IMG/VR virus record: IMGVR_UViG_3300028025_002785 | Span: 1 to 53,766 of that record | Direction: 5' to 3' (one strand) | Source of the DNA: a virus | DNA length: 53,766 bases | Shown here: positions 15,220 to 24,016 of the stretch, in pieces | How the letters are laid out: each line of letters starts with the position of its first letter | Position numbering within the stretch: position 1 is the first letter of the stretch | The notes under the pieces: model-generated | What the model was told of the DNA's origin: nothing | The model's database searches: none | What the model saw: the letters and a program-made list of their open reading frames with translations, nothing else | Translations under genes and position numbers: made by a program

Positions 15220-15626
15220 TGGGTTCAGTAATTTCCTTGCCGTTTTCTTTCACCGTCTCTGGTGGGGTAAACACAACTAACTTGGTCTCTAAGACATGGT
15301 CAGATCGTGTCCTTGGAGTCATCTTCACACTACCTAGTGAACGCGTGATGCGCCCTAACTTTGGAAGCCTTGCAAAGTCTTCCGTGTTCGAGCCAGAGGG
15401 CGCTGTAGGTGAGTACGTACGTCGAGCTGTAACTTCGGCTTTTAACCAGTACTTGCCAGAACTATCCCTACTATCTGTAAAAGTAGTCAAGGAGTATGGG
15501 GAGTTAGGTGACGAAGGTTTCGTTATTTATGTAGACTATCTATTACCTAATAAACAAAAAGACAGCGTAACCGCAAAAATTGGCTCGTTTACTCGAGCTG
15601 GTGAACTCATTCAGGAGATCCAGTAA
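15219..15626 (+). CDS. Baseplate wedge protein (gp25-like)
   Basis: A 135-residue protein from ATG 15219, which overlaps the preceding TAA. An in-frame upstream ATG at 15201 lacks a ribosome site and would overlap more. The family signature is seen in WSDRVLGVIFTLPSERVMRP, FGSLAKSSVFEP and the helical stretch VRRAVTSAFNQYLPEL. The closing strands (VIYVDYLLPNKQKDSVTA) are also typical of the gp25/lysozyme-like W family. It nucleates sheath assembly at the baseplate and contacts the gp6-like protein encoded next, again coupled by TAATG. Confidence 0.85.
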   Translation: MGSVISLPFSFTVSGGVNTTNLVSKTWSDRVLGVIFTLPSERVMRPNFGSLAKSSVFEPEGAVGEYVRRAVTSAFNQYLPELSLLSVKVVKEYGELGDEGFVIYVDYLLPNKQKDSVTAKIGSFTRAGELIQEIQ

Positions 15627-17092
15627 TGGCTAACTTTATTCCGCAAGTTGACTACACATCTCGTGATTACGCGTCTATCAGAGAAGACCTACTCAACCTT
15701 ATTCCGCTGTATGCTCCTGAGTGGACTAGCCGTGACTCGGCTGACTTTGGCATTATCTTGCTTGAGATGTTTTCCTATATGGGAGACCTCCTCAACTACT
15801 ACATCGACCGAGCAGCAAACGAGTCGTTTCTTACTACCGCAAGCCAGCGTGAAAGCGTATTGCGAATCGCTAACATTTTGGGCTACACCCCAACAGATAG
15901 CGTTCCAGCCACAGCTACTTTAACCTTCTCAAACTCTACTGGCTCGGCAATTATTGTCCCAGCCCTTACTCAGGTTGCAAGCACCACTGTTGTAAACGGC
16001 GCTAATACCCAGATCATTTTTGAAACAGACGCCGTCCTATCTGTGCCTGCGGCTGTCGGAGCAACACCTGGCCAAGCAGACGTGTTGGCTACTGAAGGCG
16101 TTACGATTATTGAAGAAGTAGTTGGCAACTCAGATGGAACTTCAGATCAAGAGTTTGTACTCCTAAACGGTCCAGTTATTAGCAACAGCATCAGCGTTAC
16201 AGTAAATGACACTGTGTACAACGCAGTCCCTTACATTATCGACGCTGCGGGAACTGACCCAGTTTTCTATAGTAAAACTGACGCAGATGAAGTTACATCT
16301 ATTGTGTTTGGTGACGCGGTAAGTGGTCGCATTCCGCCTGCAAACTCGCAGATCCTTGTTACATACCGAATTGGTGGAGGAACTCAGGGTAACGTAAACG
16401 CCAACACCATCACTAATATTCTTACAAACTACTCGGCTGGTCTAAGTGTAAACAACACAGAAGCAGCAAGTGGTGGAGCCGATCTAGAGTCAACAGATTC
16501 AATCCGTATCAACGCTCCTTCAAGTATTCGCGCTGTAAACCGTGCTGTATCACTACGTGACTACGGTGATTTAGCTGTTCAAGTAACTGGAGTAGCAAAA
16601 GCAATTGCTACCTCTGAAGTTTACACAAGCGTAAACCTTTACATCGCTCCTTACGGAGACCCTGGTGCGGACGGTAGCGGAACTCTTACTCCTGTGTTTA
16701 ACCAGTTATCAAACAGACTTGGTCAGTTTTTTATTGATAAAACACCTCCTAACGTAACCTTAACTTTGTTCCCCCCAACTTTTGTTGGTGTCAATATCAC
16801 TGCAACTATTCAAGCGCTACCTCAATACAAGCAAAGTGTTGTAAAGAGAAACGCTGAAACAGCGCTCGCAGAGATTTTAGCGTTTGACAACGTGAACTTT
16901 GCTGATCGTATTTCTCTTCACTACGTTATCGAAGCGTTAGCTGGAGCCTCTGGTGTCTCATACTCAAATGTGACTCTACTGGCTAGAGAAGATGAATCTC
17001 AAACTGGCACAGATGACGCTGTGTTTTTAGTAAATGAAATTCCATCGGCAGGAACTATAACAATCACTGTCAATGGCGGAATTGCGGACTAG
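15626..17092 (+). CDS. Baseplate wedge protein J (gp6-like)
   Basis: A 488-residue protein. The start (MANFIPQVDYTSRDYASIR) and the helix RDSADFGIILLEMFSYMGDLLNYYIDRAANESFL are the hallmarks of gp6/J baseplate proteins, followed by QRESVLRIANILGYTP. The middle is beta-rich (about 90-270), and the C-terminal portion contains INAPSSIRAVNRAVSLRDYGD, the conserved 'vk..DYe' segment of the family. It forms the iris ring of the baseplate with gp25 and the tail-protein-I-like partner downstream. Length is normal. Confidence 0.88.
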   Translation: MANFIPQVDYTSRDYASIREDLLNLIPLYAPEWTSRDSADFGIILLEMFSYMGDLLNYYIDRAANESFLTTASQRESVLRIANILGYTPTDSVPATATLTFSNSTGSAIIVPALTQVASTTVVNGANTQIIFETDAVLSVPAAVGATPGQADVLATEGVTIIEEVVGNSDGTSDQEFVLLNGPVISNSISVTVNDTVYNAVPYIIDAAGTDPVFYSKTDADEVTSIVFGDAVSGRIPPANSQILVTYRIGGGTQGNVNANTITNILTNYSAGLSVNNTEAASGGADLESTDSIRINAPSSIRAVNRAVSLRDYGDLAVQVTGVAKAIATSEVYTSVNLYIAPYGDPGADGSGTLTPVFNQLSNRLGQFFIDKTPPNVTLTLFPPTFVGVNITATIQALPQYKQSVVKRNAETALAEILAFDNVNFADRISLHYVIEALAGASGVSYSNVTLLAREDESQTGTDDAVFLVNEIPSAGTITITVNGGIAD

Positions 17093-17101
17093 GAGAAGAA
17101 A

Positions 17102-17578
17102 ATGCCAGCAAGTTATCCATTAAGCATCAGACCTTTTACAACAAAGGTAAACGTACTAGACATTGTAGATGCGGCTGACCCTAACTCCTTACAGGAAGAA
17201 GTAGTCGCGCTAGAGACAACCATTGGCTTAAACCCAGCGTTGTCTACAACACCGTCTTCTTCTAATACGTTTGCTAACTCAACACAGTTCTCAACAATTG
17301 TTCAGCGTCTAGCTAATATTGAAACAGGTATCGTTGCAGATACTCACACCCAGTACATTAAGAGAACTGGTAATGAGATCCTTACTAACGCCACAGCCTC
17401 TAACGTTGCGTTTACCGTAAAGGGCGCTTCGTCGCAGTCTGCAAACTTGCAAAACTGGACAAACAGTAGCAACACAGTTTTAGCAAGCGTTTCTTCTGCT
17501 GGAGTTATTTCTGCTCCAAACGGACTATCTGCACCGCAATTAGATCAGTTAGCCATCCTTTCTATCTTTGGTTCATAA
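17102..17578 (+). CDS. Hypothetical baseplate or fibre-attachment protein
   Basis: A 158-residue protein with an AGGAGAAG ribosome site. The N-terminal half has an alpha-helix AADPNSLQEEVVALETTIG typical of short appendage-linker proteins in actinophages. The rest is Ser/Thr/Asn-rich and beta-like (NATASNVAFTVKGASSQSA), as in fibre shafts. It sits between the gp6-like and tail-protein-I-like genes, so a wedge or fibre connector is likely. No named family is recognised. Confidence 0.5.
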   Translation: MPASYPLSIRPFTTKVNVLDIVDAADPNSLQEEVVALETTIGLNPALSTTPSSSNTFANSTQFSTIVQRLANIETGIVADTHTQYIKRTGNEILTNATASNVAFTVKGASSQSANLQNWTNSSNTVLASVSSAGVISAPNGLSAPQLDQLAILSIFGS

Positions 17579-17581
17579 TCT

Positions 17582-19828
17582 ATGTCACGTTACGGTATTG
17601 ATTACTACGGCGTAGGTTCGTACGGCGCTGGGTCTGTTGCGTTTGTTGAGTTTGACGCATCTCCCTTTGAAGCGCGGTCCGTTGGTTACCAAAGAATCGA
17701 GTTGACTTGGACACCTCCAACTGGTGACTGGTCTCGTATTCGTTTGGTTCGCAATACGTACGGGTTCCCACTTTCCGTAGATGATGGAACTATCATTTCA
17801 GATGAACCAAAGAACTTTTCTACTGGCTACTACATCGACGAGGGAACTGTTCCAGCAGGAATTGGTCTTAAGCCAGCCTCTGGATACCACTACAGCCTTT
17901 TTGTTCTCAGTACACAGACTGGAACGTGGATCAAAGCTGGAGATGCTGTTGGAATCTCGTCTAAGGACTTCAACTCATTGGCTCGTATGTCTGATGCACT
18001 ACCTACTGTCTATAAGACAAGCAACCTGTCTGCTGTAACTGACAACTCTGAAAACCCTGCCCTACAAAAGTTTTTACAAATATTTGCAGTTGAGTACGAC
18101 CAGTACAAGACGAGTGCAAATTTGCTTTTAAACACATATGACACATCTGTGTCGTACGCTCCAATTATTCCAGTAATGATGCAGCAGTTTGGTATTGCTT
18201 ACGAACCAGAACTTGGTCTACAGCAATCTAGAATTCTGCTCCGTAATGCGGTGTATATAAATAAGTCAAAGGGAAGTCTTGAAGGACTGAAGAACTTTAT
18301 TAAAGCCTTTACTGGTTACGATGAATCAACTGCAATGGGTAAGAACCTAATGCTTGACTACAACGACTCATCTTTTGAGCAATCTGTTGGTCGATGGGCA
18401 GTTGTGGCTGGAACTGGAACGCTAGCGGTTGCGCCAGCATCTGAAGTGCTAGCCTACTCAGAACCTACACTGACCGACTTTCCAAATAAAATTTCGGGCT
18501 CACTTAAGATTACAAAAACAACAACTACTGGCGCTATAGAAATTGCTTGTGGAGAGTCTGCCCCTAAAACCAGAGGTATCCCTGTAAAAGAAGGTTTCTC
18601 TTACACGTTCTCAGTACGATCACGTGCAAAAACAAATGCTCGCGTAGTAACAGTAGACATTATTTGGTACGACCGAAACGGTGAAGAGCTGTCACGTGCT
18701 GGTGAAGGTTTTGCTACTAACAACGCAACTAACTGGAACACGCGAGTATCTTCAACAAGCGTTGCCCCTGTTAATGCGTACTTTGCTGTTCCGTACATTC
18801 GAGTAGACGCTGTTCCAGCGAATGAGATTCATTACATGGATGCAGCGCAACTTGAGCAAAGTTCAGAAGGTCCGACTTCTTTTGAAGAAGCCCGCGATGT
18901 GAAGATTACATTGAAGGCAAGCCGTGTTAACGAGTTTAAAAACCCTAGCTTTGAAGTGAACACAACTTACTGGTCTATTGATAACGCAACAATGACCCGT
19001 GACCTTCTTATCAAAGACGAGGCTAACAACAGTGATGTGTCTCTAAAGATTGAAGCCGACTCTACTGACGAAGTTGTTCTTTCATACACAGATCTTGCGC
19101 CAGTGCTTCCCGGTTTTTGGTACAGCGCTAGCGGATATGTAAGAACAGCATTTACTGGAGATCGATCTGAAGACTTGTTGGGTGGCTGGGGTATAGACTG
19201 GTATGACGCTAACGAGTCTTTTATTAGTAACACAGAATCTGCTGCTAAAAACTTAACTGAGTTCTACTCGGTAACAGATTACTACCGCACTGACGGAGTT
19301 TTAACGGTATCAACAACTGAAACAACAAGCCTTGTTGTAGGTCAACAGGTTCGTCTTCTTGGTTTTACTGATGTAACTCTAGATGGAGATTACGAAGTAG
19401 TTGTTGTTTCTGGAAGATACTTTCAAGTTTCATCTCCGGGAGCAAACATAAATTTAACTCCGGGAACTATTAATACTTTTGTACAGGACTTAAAGTTAGA
19501 CTTCACTCGAATCTCTTACTCTGTCTTGTCACCAGCAACCGCTGCGTACGGTAAGCCTTATTTCTTTTGGAATAACCCAGCCGTAGGTCAGACAATGCAC
19601 ATAGACTCAACTATGTTTGAGCGAGCGACTATCGCTAAACCATACTTTGATGGAAGCACTGGGTTCTCGTCAGCAAACGACTTGATTTGGGAAGGCGCTG
19701 TACACGACAGCCGATCCCACTACTACAAGAACCGTGTTGCCACTCAGTTACGCTTAATTGACCAACTTCCTAACTTTTTAACGGTAGGCACGACCTTCTC
19801 GGTGTTCTTGGCTCAACCCGGTTTGTAG
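17582..19828 (+). CDS. Tail protein I-like baseplate protein with C-terminal carbohydrate-binding-like domains
   Basis: A 748-residue protein. After an N-terminal beta domain (fibronectin-like, ELTWTPPTGDWSRIRLVRN), residues about 140-250 carry the P2 gpI pattern: MSDALPTVYKTSN, ENPALQKFLQIFAVEYDQ, GIAYEPELGLQQSRILLRNA and KSKGSLEGLKNFIKAFTGYD. Two carbohydrate-binding-like beta-sandwiches follow at about 270-430 and 440-650, each ending with the CBM-type IRVDAVPANEIHYMDAAQLEQ or a similar 'MFE' motif (HIDSTMFERATIAKPYFDG). The protein therefore joins the wedge to the outer baseplate and probably touches cell-surface glycans. It is the last gene before a promoter-bearing gap. The tail-protein-I part is well supported; the sugar-binding role is inferred. 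Confidence 0.7.
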   Translation: MSRYGIDYYGVGSYGAGSVAFVEFDASPFEARSVGYQRIELTWTPPTGDWSRIRLVRNTYGFPLSVDDGTIISDEPKNFSTGYYIDEGTVPAGIGLKPASGYHYSLFVLSTQTGTWIKAGDAVGISSKDFNSLARMSDALPTVYKTSNLSAVTDNSENPALQKFLQIFAVEYDQYKTSANLLLNTYDTSVSYAPIIPVMMQQFGIAYEPELGLQQSRILLRNAVYINKSKGSLEGLKNFIKAFTGYDESTAMGKNLMLDYNDSSFEQSVGRWAVVAGTGTLAVAPASEVLAYSEPTLTDFPNKISGSLKITKTTTTGAIEIACGESAPKTRGIPVKEGFSYTFSVRSRAKTNARVVTVDIIWYDRNGEELSRAGEGFATNNATNWNTRVSSTSVAPVNAYFAVPYIRVDAVPANEIHYMDAAQLEQSSEGPTSFEEARDVKITLKASRVNEFKNPSFEVNTTYWSIDNATMTRDLLIKDEANNSDVSLKIEADSTDEVVLSYTDLAPVLPGFWYSASGYVRTAFTGDRSEDLLGGWGIDWYDANESFISNTESAAKNLTEFYSVTDYYRTDGVLTVSTTETTSLVVGQQVRLLGFTDVTLDGDYEVVVVSGRYFQVSSPGANINLTPGTINTFVQDLKLDFTRISYSVLSPATAAYGKPYFFWNNPAVGQTMHIDSTMFERATIAKPYFDGSTGFSSANDLIWEGAVHDSRSHYYKNRVATQLRLIDQLPNFLTVGTTFSVFLAQPGL

Positions 19829-19852
19829 CCCATCTAGAAACCTGTGTAGTAT
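19823..19852 (+). promoter_or_regulatory. Promoter for the replication module
   Basis: TTGTAG (overlapping the tail gene stop), an 18-nt spacer and TAGTAT, then about 20 nt to a strong TAGGAGG ribosome site for the gene at 19874. No terminator separates it from the tail operon, so read-through is possible. Confidence 0.5.
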
Positions 19853-19873
19853 CCCCCGCCTAGGAGGATTCAC

Positions 19874-20452
19874 ATGGGATCAAGATTTGTAGTTGTAGCA
19901 GGTAACGGGGAAACAACCCGAGTCAACGTAGAAGCTTTGCTTGAAGATTATTATCGTGGCAAAGGTAAAGACGTTGTTTTAGTTTTACCTTTCAACGATA
20001 GACCAAGCCAAGGTCAGATATGGGCACATCAGGTATCTAGCGAGTTAGAGATACCGACCACGGTTATATGCCCTGCCAACTCTGTTGTTATGAGCCTTGG
20101 TAGTTCAAGTGTCCATAATGCGGAAGACCCTGTCCAAGCAACGGTTGAAATGATCAAGGGCGAGGACGCGGTAGGGCTTTTGCTATGGAATCCTTCTGAC
20201 CCAGCATCGATGGTGGTTCAAGCAGCCTTTAAAGAGGCTGGCGTGCCCTGCTACGACCTTTGCATAGGTCTGTTCGAGGTATCAGCTGGAAATCCAGTCA
20301 GCGAGTCCCAGGAGGTCGTTACAGCCGAAATCTCAGAATCTGAGACTAAGGTAAAGGCTAAGGAACCTGAGGTAAAGGCTAACGTTAACGACCTTACGGA
20401 GTTAATCACTAAGAAAGTCCTTGAAGCCCTTAAAGAGGCAGGGCTTGCGTGA
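19874..20452 (+). CDS. Hypothetical alpha/beta protein
   Basis: A 192-residue protein of unknown function. The first 140 residues look like a Rossmann-type alpha/beta fold (SRFVVVAGNGETTRVNVEALL, GKDVVLVLPFNDRP, EDAVGLLLWNPSDPASMVV, VPCYDLCIG). A 30-residue Glu/Lys/Val-rich linker and a short C-terminal helix (DLTELITKKVLEALKEAG) follow. This could be a nucleotide- or ligand-binding domain, but no catalytic motif is obvious. It opens the replication operon and is coupled to the winged-helix gene by GTGA. The structure is inferred from strand and helix patterns only. Confidence 0.5.
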   Translation: MGSRFVVVAGNGETTRVNVEALLEDYYRGKGKDVVLVLPFNDRPSQGQIWAHQVSSELEIPTTVICPANSVVMSLGSSSVHNAEDPVQATVEMIKGEDAVGLLLWNPSDPASMVVQAAFKEAGVPCYDLCIGLFEVSAGNPVSESQEVVTAEISESETKVKAKEPEVKANVNDLTELITKKVLEALKEAGLA

Positions 20453-21372
20453 TTGACCTGTCCCCAAAAGCGTATGGGTTCTTACTAGCGATCCATCAAC
20501 ACAACTTGAACATATCGGCTGAGTCCATGATGTTTAGGTTTAATGTGGGTAGGCGCTCAGCGCTGAGTGGGCTAAAAGAGTTACGAGACAAGGGCTATAT
20601 TAGAACTGGACCGCAGCGTATCGGCAATAAAATTATGACCGTTTCTGTCCTCACTGAAAAAGCGAATCGGGCGTTTTTTGGAAGTGTGGGCGCACAAGTT
20701 GTGGAGTCACATAACGTGACCCCTGTTACCAGTAATGAGCATATAAGCAGAATTACTAATTCTACTGTTATAAGTAAAAATCCTTCCTTGACGAAGTCAA
20801 GGGATGAATACGAAGTTATGAATATCGAGGTGAGTGAAATGTCATGGGGCGGAATCTTCGAATCTGTATCAGGACCTGATGATGAGATAGCGGCAGAGAT
20901 CCAGAAGGCTAGGGATAAGCGCAAGGCTGACAACAAGGCTGCTGCCGATGATCGGAAGAAAAAGTACAAAGAGGCTAAGACGGTTCTAGACTACGGTCGC
21001 AAGCAGGGTCGAGCTGGAACTCCGCGTAACGAGTGGAGCGTACGTGACGTTTGCTACGAGTTTGCTAGTCGACTTCTTGAGCATTTTCACATTGCTCCGT
21101 GGGAAGTTACCCAGAGCCAGTTCTCTGGCGCTCTAGCAGGGGCTAGAACTAGGCTGGATACCGATGGCGAGATTGAAGTTAGAGCCATGGAGATTTTCTT
21201 TTCTCAAATAAATATTAAAGAGTACAAAGACGCTGAAATTCTTTGGAGGTTGTATGTTAGTCGCTTACCTGGTTTAGTTGGTCAGGCAAAGATGACTATG
21301 CCTACAGAAAAAGCAAAGGAAACAGCAAAGAAGGCAAGAGACAAAGCACGTCGTGAATTAAGGGGAGAATAA
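20449..21372 (+). CDS. Winged-helix replication protein (putative initiator)
   Basis: A 307-residue protein from GTG 20449. Residues 1-80 form a winged helix (SPKAYGFLLAIHQHNLNIS, MMFRFNVGRRSALSGLKELRDKGYI, then a wing with TVSVLTEKANRAF), as in DnaD-like and replication-initiation proteins. A polar linker and a charged helix (DEIAAEIQKARDKRKADNKA) follow. The C-terminal domain (about 195-290) includes WSVRDVCYEFASRLLEHFHI and EIFFSQINIKEYKDAEILWRLY. It lies directly before the DnaC-like loader gene with a one-base overlap, the place of initiator or primosome proteins. Initiation is inferred from fold and neighbours. Confidence 0.6.
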   Translation: MIDLSPKAYGFLLAIHQHNLNISAESMMFRFNVGRRSALSGLKELRDKGYIRTGPQRIGNKIMTVSVLTEKANRAFFGSVGAQVVESHNVTPVTSNEHISRITNSTVISKNPSLTKSRDEYEVMNIEVSEMSWGGIFESVSGPDDEIAAEIQKARDKRKADNKAAADDRKKKYKEAKTVLDYGRKQGRAGTPRNEWSVRDVCYEFASRLLEHFHIAPWEVTQSQFSGALAGARTRLDTDGEIEVRAMEIFFSQINIKEYKDAEILWRLYVSRLPGLVGQAKMTMPTEKAKETAKKARDKARRELRGE

Positions 21373-22052
21373 TGTTTAAGCCAGATGATTTAAAGTTACG
21401 TCGCAAGACTTGGATTAAGGCTGCTGGTTTGCCTAAACATCTTCAAGGTTGGGAGTTTAACGACTGCACCGCCGTACCTTCTGATGTTATTGAGGACATA
21501 CAAGGTTGGCTTACAAAGGTCAAAGACAACAAGATCATTAACGCTATCGGCGAGCGCTCTTGCGGAAAAGGTATGGCGTTCTATGGGTCACCGGGACACG
21601 GAAAGACGACTCTTGCCTCAGCCATAATTCAAGAGGCTATTAGAACTTTCTCACTAGATGTTTTTCCTTTGAACGATGTTCGCCCTTGTTATTTCATCAC
21701 CTATGCAGGTCTTTTAGATCTTAAGGGAGAGATGATGGACGACTCTGTGGAAGAGTCCCGCGAAACTTTGTACGATGGAATTATGGGCGCTTGTTCTGAC
21801 GAGCATCGAAATGTAAAGATTCTTGTTATCGATGATGTTGGACGAGAGCATAACAACGCCTCTGCTTGGAACAAAAGCATGCTTCACCATGTTTTGAGGA
21901 CTAGGTTTAACAACGGTCTTCCAACCATCGTTACTTCCAATATTTTGCTAGATAACTGGCCTGACTGGTACGGTGAGGCAACTGGAAGTTTTGCACACGA
22001 AGCTTTTTACAATATTGACCTAGAATCTACGGAAGGGGACTTACGACAATGA
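21372..22052 (+). CDS. DnaC/IstB-like helicase loader ATPase
   Basis: A 226-residue AAA+ protein. Walker A is GSPGHGKTT at about residues 72-80, and Walker B is ILVIDDVGRE at about 149. A sensor-1-like segment is TIVTSNILLDNWPDW. The N-terminus (LPKHLQGWEFNDC) resembles DnaC-type loaders. Such proteins open the replicative helicase ring and place it on single-stranded DNA, here surely the DnaB-type helicase three genes downstream. It is tightly coupled (1-nt and 4-nt overlaps) to its neighbours. It is shorter at the C-terminus than bacterial DnaA but normal for DnaC. Confidence 0.8.
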   Translation: MFKPDDLKLRRKTWIKAAGLPKHLQGWEFNDCTAVPSDVIEDIQGWLTKVKDNKIINAIGERSCGKGMAFYGSPGHGKTTLASAIIQEAIRTFSLDVFPLNDVRPCYFITYAGLLDLKGEMMDDSVEESRETLYDGIMGACSDEHRNVKILVIDDVGREHNNASAWNKSMLHHVLRTRFNNGLPTIVTSNILLDNWPDWYGEATGSFAHEAFYNIDLESTEGDLRQ

Positions 22053-22360
22053 TGGAGTCATCAGTGGAGCACAAGAGATTGATACAGGTTTTTCTAAGCC
22101 CAACAGCTACACCTGGTCCAAATATCTTTGAAGTTAGTTCAAGCGCGGACGGTGATTTGTATTGCACTTGTTCTGGGTACAAAGGACGAACTACTTGCAA
22201 GCACACTCGTTTTGTAAAAGCACGTATTGACTCTAATAACGGTAACTACCCTCTAGAGGTTTCTAAGGCTGCTACGGAAGAAGACACCGAAAAAGCAAAA
22301 GAGTCTCCAGAAGCCTTTAGACAATTTGTAATTAGATTTGCAAAGATCGAAGTATTTTAA
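22049..22360 (+). CDS. SWIM-type zinc finger protein
   Basis: A 103-residue protein. The segment DLYCTCSGYKGRTTCKHTRFV fits the SWIM pattern CxCx(n)CxH, a small zinc fold found in DNA-binding and protein-interaction modules, and it lies at about residues 32-53. The remainder is a beta hairpin before it and a charged helix after it (EEDTEKAKESPEAFRQFVI). It sits in the middle of the replication operon between loader and helicase, so a primosome accessory or DNA-binding role is plausible. The start ATG overlaps the previous stop (ATGA). Confidence 0.6.
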   Translation: MMESSVEHKRLIQVFLSPTATPGPNIFEVSSSADGDLYCTCSGYKGRTTCKHTRFVKARIDSNNGNYPLEVSKAATEEDTEKAKESPEAFRQFVIRFAKIEVF

Positions 22361-22361
22361 A

Positions 22362-22772
22362 ATGCGAAACGGGGATATCAGCAACGACATACCGCAACGA
22401 ATAATTGTTACGGATGATGTCTTTATTCTTTTAGAGACCGAGGAGCTTCCTAAGAAGTACAAGGTAATTAAAAGAACTAGAAAAAAAGTATCTTTTAAAA
22501 AAGAAGTTCTTAGCCAACTTTACTTGTGGGCTATGAGAACTCCTTACACAATTGAACTTGCGTCTTTTAACTTGAACCAAGAAGAATTGCAAAAAGTTAT
22601 GGACACGCTAGACGAGTACGGAACCAATCCGTTTAGGTATTGCGTTTCTTACACGACTATCGAAGACTTAATTAATCAGCTACCATATCGCCCTGAATTA
22701 ATTGGGGTTATTGATAGACCTGATCGAATGTTACGTTACGGGCACTGGGGAATGGATATGACACGACTATGA
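22362..22772 (+). CDS. Hypothetical replication-module protein
   Basis: A 136-residue protein. An in-frame TTG at 22338 exists, but the ATG at 22362 directly after the preceding stop is a more usual start. It is rich in Arg, Lys and Tyr, with a helical core KKEVLSQLYLWAMRTPYTIELA and a C-terminus ELIGVIDRPDRMLRYGHWG that resembles the ends of other actinophage replication proteins I cannot name. It is coupled to the helicase gene by a 4-nt overlap. A helper in the primosome is possible but is inference. Confidence 0.45.
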   Translation: MRNGDISNDIPQRIIVTDDVFILLETEELPKKYKVIKRTRKKVSFKKEVLSQLYLWAMRTPYTIELASFNLNQEELQKVMDTLDEYGTNPFRYCVSYTTIEDLINQLPYRPELIGVIDRPDRMLRYGHWGMDMTRL

Positions 22773-24016
22773 ACAACGAGAAGAGATTACTAAGCAAGGC
22801 TCTTTTAGAAAGAGACCTAACCCCTTTATTTGACCGTAACGTAAATCAGTCTTGGTTCTCAGATGAGAACGACAAGAAGATTTGGGTTTACATCAGAGAG
22901 CACTACGCACGCTACGGCGAGTGTCCAAGCCTTGACGTTGTAAAAGACAACTATCCTTCGTATGAGGTTGTGCCAGTAAATGACTCGATTGATTATCTAC
23001 TGGATTCTTTGTCAGCTGCTCGTCGTAAGATTTACACAGCCAACATTCTTAGAGATGCAATTGAGAAGATTGATCGTGAGCAAGACCACGAAGGTGCACT
23101 ACAGGTTCTTCAAGCGGGTGTCCTTAAGATGGACGAGGCTGGCTTCAGCGAAACCAACGACATCGATATTACAGAAGACAAAGAACTTGACCGCCGTTGG
23201 GATAGGTATCAACAGCGCAAGTTAATCCCAGACGGATTGCTTGGTTACCCAACAGGTTTTCCAACTATTGATAAAGTCACTAACGGACTTCAAGATGAGC
23301 AGTTGATTGTTATTACCGCTACACCTAAGACAGGTAAATCAACCGTTGCCATGCAGGTTGCGATTAACATCCATACTCATTCTGAGGTTATGCCGATGTT
23401 CTATTCATTTGAGATGAGTAATCGTGAGCAAGAAGATCGTTATGACTCTATGCGTGCCCGCATCTCTCATCAGCGTTTGATTACAGGAACCTTGAGACCT
23501 GATGAAGAAGGTCGCTACAAGACACTTGTTACTGACAAGATGCGAGAGGACGCGGAAAAGTTTTGGCTTGTTGACTCTTCTTCTGGATCAACACTAAGCG
23601 GAGTAACTGCTAAGTTGCAGTTGCACCGCCCAAGTATTTTGTTTATCGATGGTATGTACCTTATGACAGATGAGCAGACTGGTGAGCAGAACACTCCTCA
23701 GGCTCTTACTAACTTAACTCGTGGTTTCAAGCGATTGGCTCAGACCTTTAAGATTCCTATTGTTATTACAACTCAGTCTTTAGATTGGAAGAAGGGTAAG
23801 GGCGGTCGACTTACAGCAAACTCTATTGGTTACTCATCATCATTCTTTCAGGATGCTGACGTTTTGTTTGGTCTTGAAAAGCCAGAAGAAAGTGATGACC
23901 AAACTCGTATTCTTAGCGTTCTTGCTAGCCGTAACTCAGGACCTGGTTCTACATTCCTTACATGGGCATGGGATGAAGGAACGTTCCGCGAAATGACAGG
24001 TGAGCTTGACGCATGA
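22769..24016 (+). CDS. DnaB-type replicative DNA helicase
   Basis: A 415-residue RecA-fold helicase that unwinds DNA at the fork. The N-terminal helical domain includes NNEKRLLSKALLERDLTPLF. The helicase domain begins GYPTGFPTIDKVTNGLQDEQ, with Walker A ATPKTGKSTVA at about residue 184. The motif-2 region is PSILFIDGMYLM, and a later motif is IVITTQSLDWKKGKGG. Bacterial DnaB has H4-type and arginine-finger segments in similar places. It is shorter than E. coli DnaB, as is usual for phage forms (gp41-like). It overlaps the primase gene by 4 nt, as befits partners in the primosome. Confidence 0.85.
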   Translation: MNNEKRLLSKALLERDLTPLFDRNVNQSWFSDENDKKIWVYIREHYARYGECPSLDVVKDNYPSYEVVPVNDSIDYLLDSLSAARRKIYTANILRDAIEKIDREQDHEGALQVLQAGVLKMDEAGFSETNDIDITEDKELDRRWDRYQQRKLIPDGLLGYPTGFPTIDKVTNGLQDEQLIVITATPKTGKSTVAMQVAINIHTHSEVMPMFYSFEMSNREQEDRYDSMRARISHQRLITGTLRPDEEGRYKTLVTDKMREDAEKFWLVDSSSGSTLSGVTAKLQLHRPSILFIDGMYLMTDEQTGEQNTPQALTNLTRGFKRLAQTFKIPIVITTQSLDWKKGKGGRLTANSIGYSSSFFQDADVLFGLEKPEESDDQTRILSVLASRNSGPGSTFLTWAWDEGTFREMTGELDA

